From positions 1-41,060 of the forward strand of contig JAUQZC010000180.1 in the NCBI GenBank assembly GCA_030587435.1: a stretch of 41,060 bases of DNA. The letters are read 5' to 3'. Both the position numbers and the translations under genes were made by a program. This stretch comes from Candidatus Baldrarchaeota archaeon. Its GTDB lineage: Archaea; Asgardarchaeota; Baldrarchaeia; Baldrarchaeales; DXJG01. This document shows, one piece after another, positions 25,962 to 33,685 of this stretch; within the stretch, counting starts at the first letter, position 1, and every line of letters starts with the position of its first letter. Under the pieces are notes generated by a model that was not told the origin of the DNA, did no database searches, and was given only the letters and a program-made list of their open reading frames with translations.

Positions 25962-27303
25962 GAAGAATACCTCTCTCGATAATTTTTCCACTTCCAGCAG
26001 AACCCAAAATTTCATCATCCTTCATAACCATGATACCATTTACGATAGTTGCAACGACCTTGGCCTCTACTTTCCAGCCTGCAAAGGGGGAGTACTTTGC
26101 TTTAGAAAGAAATAATTCCGGTCTTATACGATATTCTTTCTTCATATCGACTAAAATTAGGTCAGCGTCAAAACCCTCAGCTATTTCTCCTTTATTTTTT
26201 ATGTCAAATATTTTTGCTGGATTATATGATGTCAGAGAAACAAGGGTATCTAATCGTATTTTTCCACGTTTAACCATTGTCAACATAAGAGGAAGCATTG
26301 TTTCAAAGCCTGGAATACCCGGAGGCGCCTCTAAAAATCCTTTTTCCTTTTCCTCAGCCGAGTGAGGCGCATGATCTGTTGCAATGATGTCTACAATTCC
26401 ATTTCTTAAACCCTCCCAGAGGATTTCTATGTCTTGTTGTGTGCGCAGCGGAGGCAACGTTTTTGCATATGATCCCCAGCGTTCAAAGTCGCTTGTTTTT
26501 AAAAAAAGGTGGTGAGGTGTTACCTCACATGTAACATTCAAGTTCCTTTCCTTCGCGTTTTGAATAGCTCTGAGAGCATCAGATGTCGATACGTGACAAA
26601 CGTGTAATCGTGTCCCAGTTTTTCCGATTATTTTTAAACATCTTTCAACCGCTATTTTCTCTCCCTCTGGTGTATAAGTTTTCAAAAACATATCAAGAGA
26701 AGAAAGATTTTCATTCTTTAAAAGAGAAAGATTTTTTTCAATGGTGGTTTTGTCGTCAGGGTGAACGGCCACTATTGTATTCCATTTAGCTATTTCTGAA
26801 AAATATTTTGTTAATTCTTCGTCATTTTCAACATCTATTTCTGTTATAGGATGATGAAGATACAATTTGAAGCCAAAGACACCCTCCCTAACCAGTAGAT
26901 AAATTTCATCGATACTTGAGGGGATAGCAGCATAAAAACCGACGTTGACTACTATTTTCCTTTTAGCGACTCTTTTTCTTTCCTTAAGGATATTAATGTT
27001 TATGGTTGGAGGCTGAGAATTAGGCATATCTAGAACTGTTGTTATCCCGCCCTTTGCAGCTGAACAAGTGCCTGTGTAGAAATCTTCTTTATAAGATAGT
27101 TTGAAATCTCTTAGATGAGCATGTACGTCGATACAACCTGGTAATGCTAAATGTTTTTTGGCGTTAATTTTATGATCTGCTTGAATCAATGAGGTATCTT
27201 TTGTAATTTTTACTATTTTACCGTGGTCTACGACTATTCCACCTTCTATAATTTTGCTTTTAAGATATATTTTGGCATTCTTAATGCAACAATCAAATGA
27301 CAC
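25942..27303 (-). CDS. pyrC: Dihydroorotase
   Basis: Dihydroorotase cyclises carbamoyl-aspartate to dihydroorotate in pyrimidine synthesis. The 453-residue product is a type I amidohydrolase: DVHAHLRD supplies the first two metal His, VFGFKLYLHH contains the Lys that is carboxylated, HVCHVST and TPHHLFL supply further His, and ATDHAPHS has the catalytic Asp. The C-terminal strands NPAKIFDIKNKGEIAEGFDADLILVD are typical of the amidohydrolase beta-sandwich. The start is GTG 27301-27303 behind AGGTG. It is upstream of Mut7-C and overlaps it. With pyrG it is the second pyrimidine gene in the window, but they are not linked. Confidence 0.95.
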   Translation of the reverse strand: MSFDCCIKNAKIYLKSKIIEGGIVVDHGKIVKITKDTSLIQADHKINAKKHLALPGCIDVHAHLRDFKLSYKEDFYTGTCSAAKGGITTVLDMPNSQPPTININILKERKRVAKRKIVVNVGFYAAIPSSIDEIYLLVREGVFGFKLYLHHPITEIDVENDEELTKYFSEIAKWNTIVAVHPDDKTTIEKNLSLLKNENLSSLDMFLKTYTPEGEKIAVERCLKIIGKTGTRLHVCHVSTSDALRAIQNAKERNLNVTCEVTPHHLFLKTSDFERWGSYAKTLPPLRTQQDIEILWEGLRNGIVDIIATDHAPHSAEEKEKGFLEAPPGIPGFETMLPLMLTMVKRGKIRLDTLVSLTSYNPAKIFDIKNKGEIAEGFDADLILVDMKKEYRIRPELFLSKAKYSPFAGWKVEAKVVATIVNGIMVMKDDEILGSAGSGKIIERGILHGKIPM

Positions 27304-27381
27304 TAATTACACCTACCTACTAACACTATTTTGCTCAATTATATCTAAAGGTAAATTTCAGCTAATTTAATGGAATAGTTA

Positions 27382-29394
27382 TTATTTACTTGTGTTTTCT
27401 TCCAATATTTCTCCAGTACCGCTTGGGATTAGTCTTTGTATGTCGTCAATTAAAACTGTTTTTTCGGCTATTCTTCTTTCGTCTTCAGACAATTTCTTTA
27501 ACAAGTGAAATTTAATCATTTTACTTAGTTTTCCACTGGGCACCTTTCCAGGAATTATAACTATGAAATTATCTGTTTGACTTTTTATGGCAGATAGTGG
27601 ACCCGCTATTGGAATGTAGTACTCTTTCTCTTTAATAAGACCTATGGCTAATTGTAGAGGTATGTTTTTTAGGTAATTCCTTTTACCCCTTATAATAGCT
27701 GCTCCATGCCTTAAATACTGGCCTGATGGGGGAGAAAGAGATACTTGATCAGCAGTTACCCAATAAGCATCTGCTGCTCCCAGACCCATTTTCCAAGCCC
27801 TTGAATATGAAACTGCAAATTGGGCTGCTTCTTTGATCGTTGTTTCCGTTATATTCCGCTCGTTGGCCTTTATAACAACATGAGGAGCCCCTTCTATATC
27901 TGCATGAATAAGAAGGTCATTTTTGCCTAGGTATTTTTTAATTATCTCCTCATTTTGCTTAGCATCTCTTCCACCAATAACTAAAAGTCCATCGGATGAT
28001 TTAAACCATCTAAATTTTTCGTACCACTTCTTTTCTCTTCTTTTTGTAAGTACGATCTCTTCTTTTTTCTCTAATCCTATCGTTTTTCTTTCTAGTAGAT
28101 CATTTAGTTCCTTTTTTGTCCTTTCAATAGCGGTCTTTAAGCCTTCTATCTTACTTGCCGCCTTTTTCGCACGTTCATAGTATTCAGATGCATTTTGCAC
28201 GGCGGATTTCCTAAAATCTAAAGTGACCTCCTCTCCATCAAGTATTAAAGTGATTGTTCCATTTTTTGGATCCAGTTTTTTAATCATTTGCGTAGACGAA
28301 AGTCCATATTTTTTTCCTTCTTCTATCTTTTTAATGATATCTTCCCATGTGTATCCCTTTCTCCTAGCATCTAGAACTGTGGAAGTAATTTCTTCTATCT
28401 CTCTTAGGTGAGTATAAATTAGATCTCCTTTTCTCTTTGACTTTTCTTGAGTAACTAGTAGTTTTTTCAGGTTTTCCTCTTGTATCTTTAATCTTCTTTG
28501 CAATTTTTTTATTGCTTCATCTTCAGGTTTTATCTTTTCTTTCACTAAGGTTTCTGCCTCAATTTTGGTAAAGAACTCGTCAGCTGCCTCGTTAAAGGAA
28601 TTAAAAACTTTATAGGGCTGCTTCTCGTATTTTTTTAACTTTATAGGCTCGATGCTTTGTGGTTTTTCTCCGCTTTCATCGAAGAACATTATAGGGGTTA
28701 TATTACCGCGTAATATTTCCTCTATTAGCTCTTTGATCTTATTTAAAATGTCTTCTAATTGTTCTTTTCGAATTTCCTTTGCTGGAGTATTTTTATCTAT
28801 ATTTAATCGAATACATGCATCTTCTATAAGAATTGGATCCACATTAATTAGGGAAATAAGTGTTCTAACAATGTCTTTCCGAGAAATGGAAACATTTTTC
28901 CACAATTCGTCTATTGTAATTTCGTTGATGTTTTTTCCTCTGGATGGTGGAAAATTGTATTTTTCTTTTGGTATAATGTTCCGGTCTCTCATTTTCATAT
29001 ATTTTTGTGCAACAATTATTTTCCAGTCGGAATCTAAAAGTATTAAATTTCCTTCTCTAAAAAATTCGGCGATTAAATAATATTTTTGTTGTTTAATTTC
29101 AAACGAAATTATGACAATTCTATCAAGATCGTATTGTCTTATTTCCGATATTCTAGTATTTCTTAGATATTTGCGAAGTGCCATACAGAAAGTAGGTGGT
29201 TTTATTGGTTTTTCACGTAAATACTTAGTTAAATGTATTCTTTTTCCGGGTTCAACAAGCAACTCAAAATTTCTTGTTGTTCTGATTTTAAATAGAAATA
29301 TGTTTGAGTCTAATTGGTAAACGTTATTAAGCCATCCTCCAATTAACTGTTGATTAAGTTCATATACAATTGCTGAAATGTCTATAGCAGACAT
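27382..29394 (-). CDS. rqcH: RqcH/NEMF/Rqc2-family ribosome quality control factor
   Basis: These proteins bind 60S/50S subunits with stalled peptidyl-tRNA and recruit Ala-tRNA for C-terminal tailing. The roughly 670-residue product has an N-terminal NFACT-N domain (SAIDISAIVYELNQQLIGGWLNNVYQ), with the functionally critical Asp-Arg pair in QYDLDRIVII, a HhH-like middle region, coiled coils rich in Lys and Glu (about 290-450), and the NFACT-R domain (KWYEKFRWFKSSDGLLVIGGRDAKQNE, then HADIEGAPHVVIKA). ATG 29392-29394 matches the family N-terminus; GTG 29418 is an alternative. It is divergent from the EMC6-like gene, with only about 46 bp between starts. Confidence 0.93.
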   Translation of the reverse strand: MSAIDISAIVYELNQQLIGGWLNNVYQLDSNIFLFKIRTTRNFELLVEPGKRIHLTKYLREKPIKPPTFCMALRKYLRNTRISEIRQYDLDRIVIISFEIKQQKYYLIAEFFREGNLILLDSDWKIIVAQKYMKMRDRNIIPKEKYNFPPSRGKNINEITIDELWKNVSISRKDIVRTLISLINVDPILIEDACIRLNIDKNTPAKEIRKEQLEDILNKIKELIEEILRGNITPIMFFDESGEKPQSIEPIKLKKYEKQPYKVFNSFNEAADEFFTKIEAETLVKEKIKPEDEAIKKLQRRLKIQEENLKKLLVTQEKSKRKGDLIYTHLREIEEITSTVLDARRKGYTWEDIIKKIEEGKKYGLSSTQMIKKLDPKNGTITLILDGEEVTLDFRKSAVQNASEYYERAKKAASKIEGLKTAIERTKKELNDLLERKTIGLEKKEEIVLTKRREKKWYEKFRWFKSSDGLLVIGGRDAKQNEEIIKKYLGKNDLLIHADIEGAPHVVIKANERNITETTIKEAAQFAVSYSRAWKMGLGAADAYWVTADQVSLSPPSGQYLRHGAAIIRGKRNYLKNIPLQLAIGLIKEKEYYIPIAGPLSAIKSQTDNFIVIIPGKVPSGKLSKMIKFHLLKKLSEDERRIAEKTVLIDDIQRLIPSGTGEILEENTSK

Positions 29395-29440
29395 GCCGTC
29401 TTTAACCAATTTTGCCACCCAATAGGAAGAGGTGTTACCT

Positions 29441-29710
29441 TTGAACCCTAAAGATAAAATTTATTGGGTTAAAATATCTTTCGCAATTATAACAGCATTA
29501 ATATGCGGCTTTCTAGGTATGACAGGTGTATATGGTTTTCTTTTCGGCCTAACCATGCTTATCACGGCATATTACTTTTCAATTTTCGTAGTCAGAAGGG
29601 AGATAGAAGAAGTAGGCGGACTTGGAACTGTATTCTTCACTGGACTGTTCACTTACATCTTTTTATGGTTAGTTCTTTGGAGCTTAATTTACACATATTT
29701 ATTAAAATAA
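29441..29710 (+). CDS. EMC6-like small membrane protein
   Basis: The 89-residue product has three predicted membrane helices (about residues 8-31, 31-48 and 63-88), with IITALICGFLGMTGVYGFLFGL resembling the Rab5ip/EMC6 family signature and a charged hairpin VVRREIEEVGGLG between helices two and three. In eukaryotes EMC6 is part of the ER membrane protein complex that inserts transmembrane segments; archaeal homologues have been proposed as relatives, possibly partnering an EMC3-like insertase. TTG 29441 is chosen because GAGGTG lies 8 nt upstream; the frame extends to GTG 29432. It shares a tight divergent spacer with the RqcH gene. Confidence 0.7.
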   Translation: MNPKDKIYWVKISFAIITALICGFLGMTGVYGFLFGLTMLITAYYFSIFVVRREIEEVGGLGTVFFTGLFTYIFLWLVLWSLIYTYLLK

Positions 29711-30018
29711 TGGATTAAATAAACATAAATGATGATGTTGTTATAATTGTCCATTTTTATTTTAATAACTTTTGGGTGAAAACTATTCTAATTGTAAGAA
29801 AGAATAAGAACATGGCTGTGTTTGGTTTTATTAGGTTTTGGATAAATTTTATATAATTATAACATGCCACCTTTTTGTAATCTTGGATTTCTTGTTAGCT
29901 ACTGTATACATCTGAAAAGTATTTAACATAAATTGTGGTAGTCTCAATCTTCAACCATTAAGATTAAATTCTTTAAAATTTTTATATAACTACATATAGT
30001 AAAAAATTAAGTAGTGGT
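29711..30018. other. 308-bp intergenic region before the Lrp-type gene
   Basis: AT-rich spacer. TTTATATAA at 29981-29989 is the likely promoter for the Lrp-type gene. A second TATA-like TTTTATATAATTATA lies near 29848-29862, with no recognisable RNA or ORF behind it. ATGATGATG near 29726 lacks a matching D box, so it is not called as an RNA gene. Confidence 0.4.
29981..29989 (+). promoter_or_regulatory. TATA box for the Lrp-KaiC operon
   Basis: TTTATATAA is about 34 bp before ATG 30019, predicting a transcript starting near 30010 with a very short leader. It would serve the Lrp-type gene and the overlapping KaiC-like gene. Confidence 0.5.
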
Positions 30019-30534
30019 ATGAAAATGGCTTTAGATGACCTTGATAGGAAGATTCTTTGCCTTCTTCAGCAGAACGCTCGAACACCATTTACAAAAATTG
30101 CCGAAAAACTTAGTATACCCGATACTACAATCCATTTTAGAGTGAAAAAACTCATTGAAAATGGAGTTATCAAGGGGTATACTGTTTTGCTCTCTCCACA
30201 AAGTTTAGGCTACAACTATGTGAGTTTAGTTAGATTGAAAATCGGTGGACACATAGTGGAGGATATGAGTGTTAAAAAAGCTGAACAATTGGCTGAAAAG
30301 TTAAAGGCCGATGAACGAGTCAGGTTTATAGCTTTAGGAGATCAGAAAACCGTAATTTATCTCATCCTTATTGGTAAGGATCCAAATGATGTTAATGATA
30401 TTATTCAAAAACTTAAAAATGATCCAGATGTACAAGAACTTGTAATGTGGAATATTGCAAAAGTTATGAAAGGTGAAGAAATGTTAAGCCCAATAGTGTT
30501 TCAAGACATAGGAGGGAGGAATAGTAATGTCTGA
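30019..30534 (+). CDS. Lrp/AsnC-family transcriptional regulator
   Basis: The 171-residue product has the AsnC-type helix-turn-helix at the N-terminus (LDDLDRKILCLLQQNARTPFTKIAEKLSIPDTTIHFRVKKLIENGVI), followed by the strand GYTVLLSPQSLGY and a RAM (ACT-like) ligand domain, which includes VRFIALGDQKTVIYLILIGKD. Lrp regulators in archaea control amino-acid and energy metabolism as octamers. The ligand is not evident. The last 8 nt overlap the start of the KaiC-like gene, so the two are translated together. The start may be ATG 30019 or ATG 30025. Confidence 0.93.
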   Translation: MKMALDDLDRKILCLLQQNARTPFTKIAEKLSIPDTTIHFRVKKLIENGVIKGYTVLLSPQSLGYNYVSLVRLKIGGHIVEDMSVKKAEQLAEKLKADERVRFIALGDQKTVIYLILIGKDPNDVNDIIQKLKNDPDVQELVMWNIAKVMKGEEMLSPIVFQDIGGRNSNV

Positions 30535-31246
30535 ACGAGTCAAAACTGGAATACCTGGATTAGATGGGATACTAAATGGAGGATTCATTAAAGGAACAAA
30601 TATTTTAGTTAGTGGCGGGACAGGTACGGGAAAAACGATTTTTAGTATGCAATTTGTTTATATGGGCGCGGTTCTCTACGATGAACCTGGAGTATTTGTA
30701 ACACTTGAAGAAAGACCTTCTGAATTAAGAAGGGAAGTATCTCAATTTGGCTGGGATCTTAAACATCTTGAAAACCACGGGAAAATCGCAATTATCGATG
30801 CCGCATCGAGTAAAGCAGGTATTCCTACCAATGAGCCCTACGCCCTTAGAAGGGGTTTTGATATAAATGAACTAGCTAAAGAAATTTATCGAGCAGCAAA
30901 GGATCTTGGTTCTCAGCGTATTGCTTTGGATTCCATTTCCGCCCTCGGAGTAAGGTTTGATGATATTCTTCAAATTCGTACATCGATATTCAAATTATCG
31001 GCGCTTTTAAGGGAACTTGAGGTAACATCCATAATGACTACTGAAATCGCTAACCCTAATCAAATATCCCGATTCGGAGTTGAAGAATTTATTGCTCAAG
31101 GTGTAATCATTCTGCATCTAGACGAAGAGCATGATGAGTTAAGACGATCACTTATTGTTAGAAAAATGAGGGGAACTTCCCATAGCCTAAAGCGACACCC
31201 CTTTGAAATCACACCAAAAGGAATAGTTGTAAAGCCTGTTGAATAA
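30527..31246 (+). CDS. Single-domain KaiC/RadA-superfamily ATPase
   Basis: The 239-residue product is a single KaiC domain. It has KTGIPGLDGILNGGFIKGTNILVSGGTGTGKT with Walker A GGTGTGKT (about residues 30-37), the Glu pair in VTLEERPSELRREVSQFGWDL, Walker B-like RIALDSISAL and the C-terminal arginine-rich VRKMRGTSHSLKRHPFEI. Such archaeal proteins form hexamers and are linked to signal transduction or motility control in some species, but here the role is unknown. It overlaps the Lrp-type gene by 8 nt, suggesting that the regulator and ATPase act together. Confidence 0.9.
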   Translation: MSERVKTGIPGLDGILNGGFIKGTNILVSGGTGTGKTIFSMQFVYMGAVLYDEPGVFVTLEERPSELRREVSQFGWDLKHLENHGKIAIIDAASSKAGIPTNEPYALRRGFDINELAKEIYRAAKDLGSQRIALDSISALGVRFDDILQIRTSIFKLSALLRELEVTSIMTTEIANPNQISRFGVEEFIAQGVIILHLDEEHDELRRSLIVRKMRGTSHSLKRHPFEITPKGIVVKPVE

Positions 31247-31296
31247 TGTTTTGACTCTGTTTTGTCCATTACCAATAATAGATATTGGTGTGTTTC

Positions 31297-31950
31297 ATGT
31301 CAAAAAAGAGAAACTTATTTTTTATTATCGAGCATTTAGAGCCTGTATTAGGGAGATGGGTTTGGTTTGAATATAAACATGCTTCAAAAATTGTAGGACG
31401 GGAGAATCTTATATTTACTAATGTCAAGAATTGGAAAGAGGCAAAAAAGCTTGCAGAGTTAGGTAGTGTTTTTAATAAAAGTGTGAGAGAATTACCTTTC
31501 AGTCAGAGAAAAATGATAGTGTTAGATCCCAATGCAAAAAAACTTTTAGAGCCGAAAGACTTTAGGAAAATCTCATGCGTTGTCATTGGTGGAATTTTAG
31601 GGGATCATCCACCGCTTGGAAGAACTAAAAAACTTATTTCACGTTTTTTACCGTTTTCTATGAAGAGATCACTGGGTAAATATCAATTTTCAATAGATGG
31701 TTCTGTATATCTTGCAAGAGAGGTAAGTGGGGGAAGAAAACTGAAGGAAATACCTGTGAAAGTTGGATTGGATATACGCGTTGATGAGTACTATACAATT
31801 ACTCTTCCCTTTGCTTTCCCGTTGGTAAATAAAAAACCTTTGATTTCTAAAGACTTAGTGGGTTACTTAAAAAAGGATATTATTAAAGATGAGGAAATCA
31901 TGTTGAGAGAAGGAAGAATTCCCTCAATAGTTGATGACACGTATCAATAA
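31297..31950 (+). CDS. SPOUT methyltransferase of the DUF431/Sfm1 family
   Basis: The 217-residue product matches PF04252 (DUF431), predicted SAM-dependent SPOUT methyltransferases. Features are FFIIEHLEPVLGRWVWFEYKHA at the N-terminus, a central glycine-rich knot segment VIGGILGDHPPLGRTKKLISRF and the C-terminal DEYYTITLPFAF. The yeast member Sfm1 methylates an arginine in ribosomal protein uS3; archaeal members could act on rRNA or protein, and this is not resolved. ATG 31297 is chosen because GGTGTG lies just upstream; the frame extends to TTG 31285. It follows the KaiC-like gene by 50 bp on the same strand. Confidence 0.8.
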   Translation: MSKKRNLFFIIEHLEPVLGRWVWFEYKHASKIVGRENLIFTNVKNWKEAKKLAELGSVFNKSVRELPFSQRKMIVLDPNAKKLLEPKDFRKISCVVIGGILGDHPPLGRTKKLISRFLPFSMKRSLGKYQFSIDGSVYLAREVSGGRKLKEIPVKVGLDIRVDEYYTITLPFAFPLVNKKPLISKDLVGYLKKDIIKDEEIMLREGRIPSIVDDTYQ

Positions 31951-32096
31951 TAAATTGATTTACTTGAAGGAAAGTACCTGCAGTATTTAAGAAAACGTAT
32001 TTTTGAACGTATTCTTTCAACATTATTCATTAATGTTTTTATCTTGATAATATTTTCTAAGAAAAGGCATTTTAACTCTACTTTTATGAAAAGAAA

Positions 32097-32107
32097 TTTT
32101 ATATAAG
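32097..32107 (+). promoter_or_regulatory. TATA box for the fumarase-TfrAB operon
   Basis: TTTTATATAAG is about 65 bp upstream of ATG 32169, predicting transcription from about 32128 and a 40-nt leader with the ribosome-binding site GAAGGGAG. The four following genes lack comparable promoters between them. Confidence 0.55.
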
Positions 32108-32168
32108 CTATGGTGGTTTTTATTTCCGCATTTAAGTGTTTGTTGATTTTTACAGAAGGGAGAAGAAT

Positions 32169-33056
32169 ATGAGTCTAGTTCAAAAAATTGAAGATACCGT
32201 TGTTAATTTGTTGCGGCTCGCTGTAACAAGACTGCCAAAAGATGTAAAAGATGCATTAAGATCTGCATATGAGAAAGAAGTTGATGAAACAGCGAAAACA
32301 CAGTTAAAGGCCATCTTAGATAACATTATGCTTGCGGAAAAAACTGAGAGACCAATATGTCAAGATACTGGTGTAATCATTTTTTATGTAAAGGTCGGCG
32401 ACAATTTTAGAGAACTAGGACAAATCCCGGAGATCCTAAGAAACGCAACCATAAGAGCCACAAAGGAAATTCCCTTGAGACCAAATGCTGTTCATCCAAT
32501 ATCTCAGAAAAATAGCGGAGACAACACAGGAAGATATATACCATATATAAATTGGGAAATTGTCCAAGGAGATTTCTTAGAGATTACTGCCTTTCCAAAG
32601 GGTGGAGGCAGCGAAAATATGTCTAGGCTGGGTATGCTAAAACCCGGTGAGGGTATAGACGGTATGAAAAAATTTGTTGTCGATACCGTGTTGCATGCAG
32701 GAGGTCAACCGTGTCCTCCCGTAATTTTAGGCGTTGGTATCGGTGGAGGGGCCGATATCGCTATGAAACTGGCGAAAAAAGCTTTATTAAGGCCAATAAC
32801 TGAGAGACATGAAGACCCAGAAATAGCACAGTTGGAACAGGAGTTATTGGAAGCAATTAATGAATCGGGGATTGGACCAATGGGTCTCGGTGGTAAAACA
32901 ACAGCTTTGGGGGTCAACATAGAATATGCTCATAGACATCCTGCTAGTTATCCGGTAGGCGTTGTAGTGCAATGTTGGGCTGCTAGGAGGGCTTCAGCTA
33001 GAATCTATTCTAATGGGACTGTAGAATATTTAACACATGAAGTTGGTGAGAAATAA
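32169..33056 (+). CDS. Class I fumarate hydratase, alpha (catalytic N-terminal) subunit
   Basis: Two-subunit class I fumarase interconverts fumarate and malate with an oxygen-sensitive [4Fe-4S] cluster. The 295-residue product has three Cys blocks expected to hold the cluster: RPICQDTG, HAGGQPCPPV and VVVQCWAARRAS, plus KNSGDNTGR, AFPKGGGSENMS and GIGPMGLGGKTTAL. ATG 32169 is chosen because GAAGGGAG lies just upstream; an in-frame extension reaches 32136. The stop overlaps the ATG of the beta subunit by one base (TAATG). The context with a fumarate reductase suggests a malate-fumarate-succinate path. Confidence 0.95.
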   Translation: MSLVQKIEDTVVNLLRLAVTRLPKDVKDALRSAYEKEVDETAKTQLKAILDNIMLAEKTERPICQDTGVIIFYVKVGDNFRELGQIPEILRNATIRATKEIPLRPNAVHPISQKNSGDNTGRYIPYINWEIVQGDFLEITAFPKGGGSENMSRLGMLKPGEGIDGMKKFVVDTVLHAGGQPCPPVILGVGIGGGADIAMKLAKKALLRPITERHEDPEIAQLEQELLEAINESGIGPMGLGGKTTALGVNIEYAHRHPASYPVGVVVQCWAARRASARIYSNGTVEYLTHEVGEK

Positions 33057-33661
33057 TGTCTACTTATAGGTTTAAAATTCCGGTTTCTGAAGAAGATATA
33101 CGTAAATTAAGGGTCGGAGACGTGATTTATGTTTCAGGTACAGTGGTTACTGCTAGAGATGAAGCGCATAAGAGGGCGTTGGAGTATTATGAGGAGGGAA
33201 GGAAGCTTCCAGTTGATTTTGAAGGAATCGCTCTTTATCATTGTGGACCTATAGTTAAAAAGGTAAATGATGAGTGGATAGCCGTGGCTGCGGGACCTAC
33301 AACCAGTACACGTATGGATCTTTTTGAAGCAGAGTTTATAGAGAAATTTAGAGTTAGAATAATAATAGGTAAGGGCGGAATGGGTGAAAGAACCACTGAA
33401 GCATGTAAGAAATATGGTGCAGTTTATTGTGCTTTTGTCGGAGGAGCTGCAGTTCTTGCTGCAAATGCTATAAAAAGAATAAAAGGTGTTGAATGGTTAG
33501 ATTTGGGAATGCCTGAAGCTCTTTGGATTTTCGAAGTTGAAAACTTTGGGCCTCTTATCGTTACCATAGATTCTCATGGAAATAATCTTCATAGAGAGGT
33601 AATGTCCAGAGTAGAGGCTAACAGAGATACAATTTATAAAAAATTGAGATTAGAAGGTTAA
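33056..33661 (+). CDS. Class I fumarate hydratase, beta (C-terminal) subunit
   Basis: The 201-residue product corresponds to the C-terminal swivelling domain of class I fumarases and related tartrate dehydratases. It starts with ISEED-like VSEEDIRKLRVGDVIYVSG, has RDEAHKRALEYYEEG, the block YHCGPIV, AAGPTTSTRMDLFE and GKGGMG, and ends LVTIDSHGNNLHREV-like. The His-rich and Gly-rich loops close over the substrate when bound to the alpha subunit. The ATG overlaps the alpha-subunit stop by one base, so the pair is translationally coupled. It ends 24 bp before tfrA. Confidence 0.95.
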   Translation: MSTYRFKIPVSEEDIRKLRVGDVIYVSGTVVTARDEAHKRALEYYEEGRKLPVDFEGIALYHCGPIVKKVNDEWIAVAAGPTTSTRMDLFEAEFIEKFRVRIIIGKGGMGERTTEACKKYGAVYCAFVGGAAVLAANAIKRIKGVEWLDLGMPEALWIFEVENFGPLIVTIDSHGNNLHREVMSRVEANRDTIYKKLRLEG

Positions 33662-33685
33662 ATAATTTCAAACTGGGTGATTAGC

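Noticed and set aside
29726..29770. C/D box RNA suggested by ATGATGATG
   Set aside because: No D, D' or C' box and no terminal stem are nearby.
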